Below, one piece after another: positions 23,823 through 30,729 of a DNA stretch of 37,249 nt. The translations under genes were made by a program, and so were the position numbers. This DNA is from Sulfurimonas sp. GTDB lineage: Bacteria > Campylobacterota > Campylobacteria > Campylobacterales > Sulfurimonadaceae. Every line of letters starts with the position of its first letter. The stretch's first letter is position 1. The stretch lies in NCBI GenBank assembly GCA_027082875.1, contig JALWTK010000174.1, positions 1 to 37,249 of the forward strand, written 5' to 3'. Under the pieces are notes generated by a model. It was given only the letters and a program-made list of their open reading frames with translations. It searched no databases and was not told the DNA's origin.

Positions 23823-24329
23823 ATGAAAAAATTAACCCCATTTTTACTTATATCTGTCTTTATACTCTTTATCGTAGCCCTTTTTCTATCTCTTGGCAAA
23901 GTTCAAAAGATGGTTGTTATAAAAGAGGGTAACATACAAAAAGTCCCTCTTGAAATAGTCCTCAACAAGTACCAAGATAGTGACTGTGGTATGGTTATCA
24001 AAGATAGAACATATCTCTCTGAGGTTATCGCTCCCGATGGAAAAACATGGTTTTTTCATGATCATGGTGATTTTGTGCATTGGCTTGAAGATAAGCCATT
24101 TAAAGATGAAGCTGTTATCTGGGTTCGTACAAAGGATACAAAGAGATGGCTTCATGCACAGGATGCTTACTACTCTTTGAATGATATCACACCTATGGGC
24201 TACGGTTTTGGAGCTTATGAGAAAAATCAAAAAAACTTTGTCTCTTACGATACTTTCCGTTTGAAAATGCTTCGTGGTGAGACTATGAAAGATCCGAAAA
24301 TCCGTAAAAAACTTCTAGGACTTAAATAG
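23823..24329 (+). CDS. Membrane-anchored NosL-like protein
   Basis: A 168-residue protein with an N-terminal TM (5-24), probably leaving the rest in the periplasm. The soluble part has NosL-family landmarks: CGMVI (Cys55-Gly-Met), a TWFFHDHGDFVHWL segment (76-88) corresponding to the FDD.xxML.W region, then WVRTKDTKRWLHAQDAYY and ITPMGYGFGAY (122-132, Met125). NosL binds Cu(I) and helps nitrous-oxide reductase maturation; here there are no nos genes, so the role is uncertain. The next gene encodes a SafE/DsbD_2-like protein with a HCIGMC metal-type motif, which fits a copper-handling pair. The stop of this gene directly abuts that start. Confidence 0.6.
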   Translation: MKKLTPFLLISVFILFIVALFLSLGKVQKMVVIKEGNIQKVPLEIVLNKYQDSDCGMVIKDRTYLSEVIAPDGKTWFFHDHGDFVHWLEDKPFKDEAVIWVRTKDTKRWLHAQDAYYSLNDITPMGYGFGAYEKNQKNFVSYDTFRLKMLRGETMKDPKIRKKLLGLK

Positions 24330-25040
24330 ATGGAAACAGTAAATATACTCACTATAATAAGCATCGCATTTTTAGGTTCCTTTGGTCACTGTATAGGTAT
24401 GTGTGGGGGTATAGTGATGGCTTACTCCACCATAAAAATAGAACCACAAAGTTCCAAAGTCTCAAAGACAGTAGCTCATCTACTCTATAACCTTGGTCGT
24501 GTTTTAACTTACACAATTTTAGGTGCGATGTTTGGTGCCCTAGGTGGTGTAGTACTTTTTTCAAACCTTGCCAATGGAATTTTACTCATCACAGCAGGAC
24601 TCTTTATGATACTTGCAGGGCTCTCTTTAATGGGAAAGATAAAATTTCTCACACTTATAGAGCACTCCTTTTCAAGCTCACCACTCTATAAAAAAACTTT
24701 TCAAAGAGTACTTAATTCAAAGTCAAATAGTAGCTTTTTCCTTCTTGGAATGCTCAATGGACTTCTTCCATGCGGATTTGTTTACTTCTTTGCTATTACG
24801 GCTGCAAGTACAGCTAATCCTCTTTATGGTGCTTTAGTCATGGCAATATTTGGAATGAGTACCATTCCTGCTATGTTTGGCGTAGGATTTTTGACTTCAC
24901 TCGCATCGGCTACAAGCTTTAGAAATATGATGATGAGTCTCTCTAGTGTAGCGGTTATCCTCTATGGTGCATTTACTATCTACAATGGTTATGGCTATAT
25001 AGATAACCCTAACAAAACACTTAGAGATTGTCATAAGTGA
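24330..25040 (+). CDS. SafE/TauE- or DsbD_2-like membrane protein with Cys/Met motif
   Basis: A 236-residue protein with about six TM helices and two-fold pseudo-symmetry. The first half begins with SFGHCIGMCGGIVMAY (17-32) and the second half has MLNGLLPCGFVYFF (about 147-160). The HCIGMCGG motif and the LPCG repeat are those of the DsbD_2 / sulfite exporter TauE/SafE-like group (PF13386), several of which act in copper or heavy-metal handling, for example in cytochrome oxidase maturation. It abuts the NosL-like gene (0 bases) and overlaps the large protease-like gene by 1 base (TGATG), indicating translational coupling. Confidence 0.75.
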   Translation: METVNILTIISIAFLGSFGHCIGMCGGIVMAYSTIKIEPQSSKVSKTVAHLLYNLGRVLTYTILGAMFGALGGVVLFSNLANGILLITAGLFMILAGLSLMGKIKFLTLIEHSFSSSPLYKKTFQRVLNSKSNSSFFLLGMLNGLLPCGFVYFFAITAASTANPLYGALVMAIFGMSTIPAMFGVGFLTSLASATSFRNMMMSLSSVAVILYGAFTIYNGYGYIDNPNKTLRDCHK

Positions 25041-27724
25041 TGCAAAAGCTTTCAATTGGTTTGCTTACTGCACTCACTCTTCAAGCAGGACCTACTTATC
25101 CTTTAATGATAGGTAGTTCAGTAGTCCCACATGATAAAGCCTACTTCACACATAATCTCAAGCAAAATGATGTAGAGATAATCTATACACAGGATAATCT
25201 CCCTTTTGCCCAAGAAGCAGCTGATATAGAAGCGCCTTTGCACAAAGATTACGAGCACTTTTATGGATGGAAGCTAGATGAGCGACTCTATGTAGGACTC
25301 ATTTCAGATAAGAACCAAATAGCAAATGGTTTTTCAACGCAGTGGCCAAATAACAGACAGATAAATTATGTCGGTGGTGCACAAAAAGTAGACTATTTCT
25401 GTAGCACATCATGGTTGGAGACTCTTCTCTATCACGAAACAGCACATAACTACCAGACAAATGTCAAAGGAAGTGTAGTCTCTCGTAGTATACACGCTGT
25501 CTTTGGCAATGGCTACTTTTTAGTTCCTGTAACTGTCCCAAACTTAGTGGAAAATCCCTTTATGCTGGAAGGAAATGCAGTGCTAAATGAGTCATGGCAT
25601 GGTAATGGAGGTCGTCTCTACAGTGGTAGATTTCAAGCCCAGACACTTCTTCAAGGCAAAGCGGACAATATAAATGCAGCCTATGTATATAACAAACGAT
25701 TAGCTTTTCCTTATGGTGAGATTTCCTATATACAAGGTGGTTTTTATAACCTTTATATGGCTGAGAACTATGGGTTAGAAACAATAAACTCTTACTTTAA
25801 AGCTAAGTCAGAAGATTGGTGGTGGCCATTTTTTACAAACGCGACTATGAAAAGTGTAGTAGGGAGTGATTTTGAAGAGACACTTAACTCATTTGCACAA
25901 GAGCAAAAAGAGTTAGCTAAAGATTTTGTTGTGGCAAAAGGAAAGAGTATCGCTACATCACAGTTTTTCTCTTCATTAGGCAGTGATAAAGATGAGATTT
26001 TTTTCATAACAAATGAATCAGGAAGAGAGTTCCCTAGTTTAGTGACACTGCGCAAAGCAGACAAAAAAGTCACAAAAAAGAGTGATAGCTGGCTTGGAGG
26101 AAAAGTACTCAAAGTGGATGGAGACTACTATACACAAGCGAGTAGAAAAACTTCGCCACTTCGTAGAGAACAGGGACTTTTTTCTAAAAATGCCTTCATA
26201 AAAGAGGGTACAGGTTCAAAAATGGTGCAGGCTTATCTCAAAGATGGTAAAGAGGTCTATTTTGATGTTGCTTCCTCTTACTCTGAGCCACAACTCTATG
26301 TAGATGGTAAGTTTTATGCACAGGTTAACTCTTCTATCATCGTAGACAAAGAGGATAATCTCTACTATTTTGTGCAAGAGGGAAAAAGAAGAACACTCTA
26401 CAAAAATAGAACACCACTCTACAGCTATGAGGGTTTTTATGGTGTGGTAAGTGATGTAGACTCTAAAGGTGGCGTTTACTTTGTGGCGAACTCTCAACTA
26501 GGCTCTACACTATATAAGTATAGTGATGCAGGAGTGAGTCGAGTAAGTAGGGCAGATAATGTTGTCGAGGCTAGACTTCTGAATGATGAGGAAGTACTCA
26601 TTGCTGCTATTGGTGAGAAAGAGTATTACTACCTTATAAACAGACTAGAGAAGATAGAAGGAAAACCTTATAATAAAAAACTCTTTTTTGAAAAGAAGCC
26701 TTACTATGGTGCTTATAAAAAAGATACAAAAGTTGAAAATCTAGACTTAAATGATAGCTACTACTCCTTTTTAGATATGCACTATAGTGGTACAGATGTA
26801 ACTTACGGTGTGAGTATAGATGGAAGTAGTTTAGGCTCACTAAACATCAACTTTTCTGATCCACTCACTCAAAACAGTCTCAATGCCTTTATAAGTAGAG
26901 ATGAGAACAAGATAAGCATCGCTGGAGCAGGTTACTCTTCAGCACAGTATCTCTTAAAGTATCAAGTAGTAGCTTATGGCGTTGTCGATAAAAGTATCTA
27001 TAGCGGTGTACGAGATAGTGGAGTGATGGCACAGGCTACTCTGCCATTTTTAGAGAGTGGCTACTTCTATGGTGAAGTGAGTGAGAGTTATTACCAAGAC
27101 TATGATACCTTTGCGAGAGAGCCTTTAAGTACAAGACTTACACTTTCAAATACAAAGCAGTTTGGTGTAAGTATGTATGCAAACTCCCTCAATCGTTTAG
27201 ATATTTATGGAGTACTAGAACGCGGGGATAAAATATCCGGTGCTCAGTATAAGTTCAATCATAGTCTTCCTTCGGAGTTTTATGTTGGTGCTAGTATGAA
27301 GTACTCTAAGACAGATAGTAGAGTGGGGTATTCGGCCAGAGGTGTGAAGCTGAGTAGTTCAGCACTTAGTGCAGATATGGATCCATCAACTATAGATATG
27401 CCTAGTTTTGATAGATCTGCTTATGTGAAAAGTGCAGGGTATTGGGAGCTTAGTCTTGCGAAGGTATTTAATGCAAGTGCTTACTTCTTTACCTTTCCTA
27501 TCTCTTTGCAAAGAGAGTCATTTTATCTGAAGTATCGACACTATGAAATAACAGACTTTAGTCCGAAACTTTTTAAGGCAAATGAAGAGACAGTAGGATT
27601 GACTTTATCAACTGTAATGATGAACTCTCTTCCTTTCCCGGTGAGTCTTGAGTATATTCATAATGATGCAGTTTTTACAGCAGAAAGCAGTAATTTCCGT
27701 TTTCTTTTAGGAAGTAGTTTTTAG
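25040..27724 (+). CDS. Secreted HExxH zincin fused to beta-propeller-like and outer-membrane barrel-like regions
   Basis: An 894-residue protein from the ATG at 25040 (TGATG overlap with the previous stop; an in-frame GTG one codon upstream is possible but less likely). The signal peptide is about 1-16 (LLTALTLQAG). Residues 20-300 look like a gluzincin-type metallopeptidase: HETAH (132-136, in TLLYHETAHNYQ) and Glu177 in FMLEGNAVLNES, a candidate third ligand. Residues about 310-560 have short repeated beta blades (EIFFITNESG, YFVQEGKRRTLYKNR, YFVANSQLGSTLYKY) like a TolB/WD-type propeller. Residues about 600-894 are alternating beta segments rich in Ser, Tyr and Gly that end FRFLLGSSF with terminal Phe, like an outer-membrane barrel. 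The substrate is unknown. Confidence 0.65.
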   Translation: MQKLSIGLLTALTLQAGPTYPLMIGSSVVPHDKAYFTHNLKQNDVEIIYTQDNLPFAQEAADIEAPLHKDYEHFYGWKLDERLYVGLISDKNQIANGFSTQWPNNRQINYVGGAQKVDYFCSTSWLETLLYHETAHNYQTNVKGSVVSRSIHAVFGNGYFLVPVTVPNLVENPFMLEGNAVLNESWHGNGGRLYSGRFQAQTLLQGKADNINAAYVYNKRLAFPYGEISYIQGGFYNLYMAENYGLETINSYFKAKSEDWWWPFFTNATMKSVVGSDFEETLNSFAQEQKELAKDFVVAKGKSIATSQFFSSLGSDKDEIFFITNESGREFPSLVTLRKADKKVTKKSDSWLGGKVLKVDGDYYTQASRKTSPLRREQGLFSKNAFIKEGTGSKMVQAYLKDGKEVYFDVASSYSEPQLYVDGKFYAQVNSSIIVDKEDNLYYFVQEGKRRTLYKNRTPLYSYEGFYGVVSDVDSKGGVYFVANSQLGSTLYKYSDAGVSRVSRADNVVEARLLNDEEVLIAAIGEKEYYYLINRLEKIEGKPYNKKLFFEKKPYYGAYKKDTKVENLDLNDSYYSFLDMHYSGTDVTYGVSIDGSSLGSLNINFSDPLTQNSLNAFISRDENKISIAGAGYSSAQYLLKYQVVAYGVVDKSIYSGVRDSGVMAQATLPFLESGYFYGEVSESYYQDYDTFAREPLSTRLTLSNTKQFGVSMYANSLNRLDIYGVLERGDKISGAQYKFNHSLPSEFYVGASMKYSKTDSRVGYSARGVKLSSSALSADMDPSTIDMPSFDRSAYVKSAGYWELSLAKVFNASAYFFTFPISLQRESFYLKYRHYEITDFSPKLFKANEETVGLTLSTVMMNSLPFPVSLEYIHNDAVFTAESSNFRFLLGSSF

Positions 27725-27742
27725 TGTAATACTTTTTTTCGC

Positions 27743-27748
27743 TATAAT
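27743..27748 (+). promoter_or_regulatory. TATAAT -10 box of the HDOD gene
   Basis: TATAAT in TTTTTTTCGCTATAATAAAT, 33 bases before the ATG at 27782. The T-run upstream is typical of the phylum. AAGG lies 6-9 bases before the start. It indicates that the HDOD gene has its own transcript. Confidence 0.6.
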
Positions 27749-27781
27749 AAATAATAAAACAATAATCCAATAAGGCATATC

Positions 27782-28600
27782 ATGAAAAGTTCAATAATCG
27801 AAAGTATTAAATCTCTTCCTCCTCTCTCTAAAACAATAATGGACATCAATAAAGTATATGCAGATGAAGAGTCTGGGGTAAACGATCTTGCAAAGGTTAT
27901 AGAGAGTGATCCTATGATAGTAGCAAACCTATTAAAGGCTGCAAATTCCCCTCTGTACGGATTTGGTAAAGAGATAAGAAATGTTTCTCAAGCTGTAAGT
28001 CTTTTTGGTATGAGTATGACTCGCTCTATCGCCATAGGAAATTCAGTGCGTAAACTGCTCAATGTAGATATGAAACCTTATGGTGTAACAAGTGATGATT
28101 TTGCGGATGTTTCTGCAAAACAGGCAAAACTTATTCTCTCATGGTATAACACTATTAACAAAGAAAAAGCAGATAGACTCTACCTCGCTGCATTTTTACA
28201 AGAGACTGGCAAGATTCTTATCTCTAGTGATGTAATCCAAGAGGATGAAGATGTCAGTTTTGCCTCTGAGATAGATATGACAAATAATATCGCTCAAGTG
28301 GAAAAATCATATGCAGATGTGACTACTGCTGAGGTAACTGCTGCTGTATTTGAGCACTGGGGATTTGATAAAGAGTTTATAGAGATGATCAAGTACTCTG
28401 ACAATCCATCTACAGCACCTCAAGAGGTCAAAGAGTATGCAACAGCACTTAACATTGTAAAAACAATAGTTCCTATTAATAAACCCTTTGCTGATAGCTC
28501 AATAAACTTCGGACTTCGTAAGGCAAGAGATGCTGGGTATGACTATGAAGTACTAGAAGATATGCTTGATGATATCTTAGATAGTATGGAAGCTAACTAA
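27782..28600 (+). CDS. HDOD-domain signalling protein
   Basis: A 272-residue single-domain HDOD protein. Landmarks: SLPPLSKTIMDINKVYADEES, DPMIVANLLKAANSPLYGF (the usual D-P-x-L-...-NSPxYG pattern), VSQAVSLFGMSMTRSIAIG and a later FLQETGKILISSDV and EHWGFDKEFIEMIKYSDN. The canonical HD metal ligands are mostly absent (LQETGK in place of LHDIGK), as in most HDOD proteins, so enzymatic activity is not expected. HDOD proteins act in signalling with kinases or c-di-GMP proteins. It is a stand-alone gene that converges on the MotB-like gene, with 3 bases between the stops. Confidence 0.9.
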   Translation: MKSSIIESIKSLPPLSKTIMDINKVYADEESGVNDLAKVIESDPMIVANLLKAANSPLYGFGKEIRNVSQAVSLFGMSMTRSIAIGNSVRKLLNVDMKPYGVTSDDFADVSAKQAKLILSWYNTINKEKADRLYLAAFLQETGKILISSDVIQEDEDVSFASEIDMTNNIAQVEKSYADVTTAEVTAAVFEHWGFDKEFIEMIKYSDNPSTAPQEVKEYATALNIVKTIVPINKPFADSSINFGLRKARDAGYDYEVLEDMLDDILDSMEAN

Positions 28601-28603
28601 GTA

Positions 28604-29290
28604 TTATTTTTTAGACTCTCTATGGAGTCTTCCTATCACGATACTTACCCTTCTGTTTTCAAGTCTTGCCTTTTTTAAGTCCTCTTTGGACATAGTAGAG
28701 AGAGAAATTTTCTGCTTTGGATGTGTATCTGCATAAGCGATGATTTTTGTATTGTCTACATTAAGTCCATAGGTAGAAAGATACTGTTGCAAAGAGTGTG
28801 CTCTAAGAGCAGAAAGACTCCAGTTATCTAATTTTATTGCTCCAAACTTACCAGTATATTTTTCATGGTAAGGCAGGTCATCTGTATGTCCTATAATCTC
28901 TATATCTCTCTGTTTACTCTGTGTAATAATCTCTTGTAAAATTGGCATCAGTGCTATGATCTTTTTGTCATTTATAACCCAGCTTGAGGGTTTAAACTGT
29001 GTAACAGAAGAGAAGTTTATCTCTAATCCTGTATCATCAAGTTTAGTAGAAACAAGCTCTTTAAGATGAAACTTCTTTGCAGTGAGTTGAATCTTTTTGT
29101 TTATCTGAGAGAGTGTCTCTATCTGTTCATTTGTAACAAGTTTTTGAATATGATCAAACTTATCTATATCGATCTTTGAAAAAGAGACAAAAAGGACAAG
29201 CACAGAAAGAATAGCAGTAACAAGATCTGAATAACCAACTAGCCAGAGTGACTCTCCATCAGCAGATGCTTTATTTCTTTTTTTTAACAT
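28604..29290 (-). CDS. MotB/OmpA-like protein, channel partner of the MotA-like subunit
   Basis: A 228-residue protein with one N-terminal TM (18-38, LVGYSDLVTAILSVLVLFVSF). Asp22 in YSDLVT sits where the ion-conducting Asp of MotB (YADFMT) lies. A periplasmic OmpA-like domain (about 90-225) has IEIIGHTDD (130-138), NWSLSALRA (156-164) and NRRVSIVI (212-219), the peptidoglycan-binding residues of MotB and OmpA. Size is shorter than flagellar MotB (about 250-310), with a short plug. It abuts the MotA-like gene (0 bases) as the fifth and last gene of the operon. A separate chromosomal system, rather than the flagellar stator, is likely because of its neighbours. Confidence 0.8.
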   Translation of the reverse strand: MLKKRNKASADGESLWLVGYSDLVTAILSVLVLFVSFSKIDIDKFDHIQKLVTNEQIETLSQINKKIQLTAKKFHLKELVSTKLDDTGLEINFSSVTQFKPSSWVINDKKIIALMPILQEIITQSKQRDIEIIGHTDDLPYHEKYTGKFGAIKLDNWSLSALRAHSLQQYLSTYGLNVDNTKIIAYADTHPKQKISLSTMSKEDLKKARLENRRVSIVIGRLHRESKK

Positions 29291-30097
29291 TTAAGACTCT
29301 TTTTTCTCTGCATCTTTAGTAAGATTTATATACTCTAAAAAGACCTGAGAATCGAGTCTATGTAAAAAAAGTTTTGACTTTATTAAAATATTTGTCTCAT
29401 TTTTTTGTGTGTTTAGCATCAGGGTTTCTACTCTTCTTGAAGCGGGTTTAACCAGTAAAACTGTTAGTAATGAGGCATACAAGGTTGTAGCAAGTGCAAC
29501 ACTTAGCCCAGAAAACTTAGATGCGAAGTCATCCTCTCCACCTATCCCTGTAGGTGATCCAAACATCTGTAGTAGACCAGCTATAGTTCCAATCATACCT
29601 AGCATAGGTAGAATCGCTGCTATATAGTCATAGTCATTTTTGAGTTTTTCATAGGCAATATAGATTTTGAGTGTATACTTATCAATAATCATATCTAACT
29701 CCTTCTCTGAAGTACCAATAGAGATAAGATACTTAAGCTCTTGCAGATAGGAGTTCTTTTTATTACTAAAAAGCTTTTTTAAATCTTCAACCTCATAAGA
29801 TTGTAAACTTATGAGCTCATCTGCTTCTTTGAAGTTTTTACTAATGTTGCGCTCAAGGGTACTCACCTTATCCTCATCTCTACTTTTTGAAATCCATAAG
29901 AGTATTAAAGAGCCAAAGATAAATATGGCAGAAGGAATATGTATAACTCCTAAGTAGAGTTTATTAAAGTCTATACCGGCTATGAGCAATTCACTCGCTT
30001 TTCCTTCGAGTTCTATCCAGTTATGTATTGAACTTGGCACTATGATTGTTACAACAAATAAAATAAATATTAGTAATGATATTAACGCTTTTCCCAT
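29291..30097 (-). CDS. MotA/TolQ/ExbB-like channel subunit
   Basis: A 268-residue membrane protein with four TM helices: about 5-21, 50-69, 158-179 and 194-217. The last two flank a short loop and show the family pattern ILPMLGMIGTIAGLLQMF (Pro164, Gly170-Thr171), then GLSVALATTLYASLLTVLLVKPASRRVE. The cytoplasmic loop (72-155) is acidic and helical. In this superfamily a MotA/ExbB pentamer surrounds two MotB/ExbD helices and uses proton or sodium flow to drive motion. Zorya ZorA has a long cytoplasmic tail; here the C-terminus is only 50 residues, so it is not a typical ZorA. It is the fourth gene of the operon, 2 bases after the third. Confidence 0.8.
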   Translation of the reverse strand: MGKALISLLIFILFVVTIIVPSSIHNWIELEGKASELLIAGIDFNKLYLGVIHIPSAIFIFGSLILLWISKSRDEDKVSTLERNISKNFKEADELISLQSYEVEDLKKLFSNKKNSYLQELKYLISIGTSEKELDMIIDKYTLKIYIAYEKLKNDYDYIAAILPMLGMIGTIAGLLQMFGSPTGIGGEDDFASKFSGLSVALATTLYASLLTVLLVKPASRRVETLMLNTQKNETNILIKSKLFLHRLDSQVFLEYINLTKDAEKKES

Positions 30098-30099
30098 GT

Positions 30100-30729
30100 C
30101 TATTCTTCTCCTATTTTTTGAGATAAAAAAGTATATATTTTATCGTTATCTAGCTCTATCGAAAACTCATTTTGTATAACTATAAAAAGATACTCAGTCC
30201 CATACTGCACTCTTTTTATCATAATCTGCATGCCATTTTTGAGTGTGACAGTCTCAAAAAAGTGAGCACTCGGTGTTATTTTAATATTTCCATATATCTG
30301 AGTAGAGAGTAAAACAGTAGAGTCAAGTAGGTTAATAGCACTTACCGTTGCCATAAACTGTGGAGCACACTCTATAAGCCTTCCTGATTCAAAACTGAAA
30401 ATATAGGGTCTGTTCTTCTCTCCCTCTCTGTTAAATATAAGCACTCGAGAGTCTGGAAAAGGGAGTCTAGAAGAGCCATAAGACTCTATAGGGTACTTAT
30501 ATGAGATACCATCAACAGAGATATCTAAATAGGCATTCTCATTATCAAAAGAGTTGTATTTACCTACTATGTAGAGTTTTATAGGTGCCTTAGTAGCGTC
30601 AAGGTCTATAAACTCCTTAGATCTCTCTAAAGAGTCTTGGAGTTTTTTTATCTCACCTTCAAGTTGTTTAACTTGGTGTATGAGATGTCTGTTCTGCTCT
30701 TGCAGAGTTGGTGTCGTGTTATCTTGCAT
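30100..30729 (-). CDS. Coiled-coil plus beta-rich protein, unknown function
   Basis: A 209-residue soluble protein of no recognised family. Residues about 8-42 form a coiled coil (LQEQNRHLIHQVKQLEGEIK, then KKLQDSLERSK). The rest is beta-rich: KLYIVGKYNSFDNENAYLDI, a central LIFNREGEKNRPYIFSFESG and a C-terminal IMIKRVQYGTEYLFIVIQNE. There is no signal peptide or TM. The start overlaps the end of the 526-residue gene by 11 bases, and the stop is 2 bases before the MotA-like gene. The position between a HEPN-like protein and the channel genes suggests a linker or regulatory component, which is inference. Confidence 0.6.
   Translation of the reverse strand: MQDNTTPTLQEQNRHLIHQVKQLEGEIKKLQDSLERSKEFIDLDATKAPIKLYIVGKYNSFDNENAYLDISVDGISYKYPIESYGSSRLPFPDSRVLIFNREGEKNRPYIFSFESGRLIECAPQFMATVSAINLLDSTVLLSTQIYGNIKITPSAHFFETVTLKNGMQIMIKRVQYGTEYLFIVIQNEFSIELDNDKIYTFLSQKIGEE

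Noticed and set aside
23886..24230. 114-residue open frame on the minus strand
   Set aside because: Antisense shadow of the NosL-like gene, with no ribosome-binding site and unlikely composition.
28604..30097. Ordinary flagellar MotAB stator genes
   Set aside because: The neighbours are SAVED-like, HEPN-like and coiled-coil proteins in one operon, and no flagellar gene is adjacent. It cannot be excluded fully without the genome.
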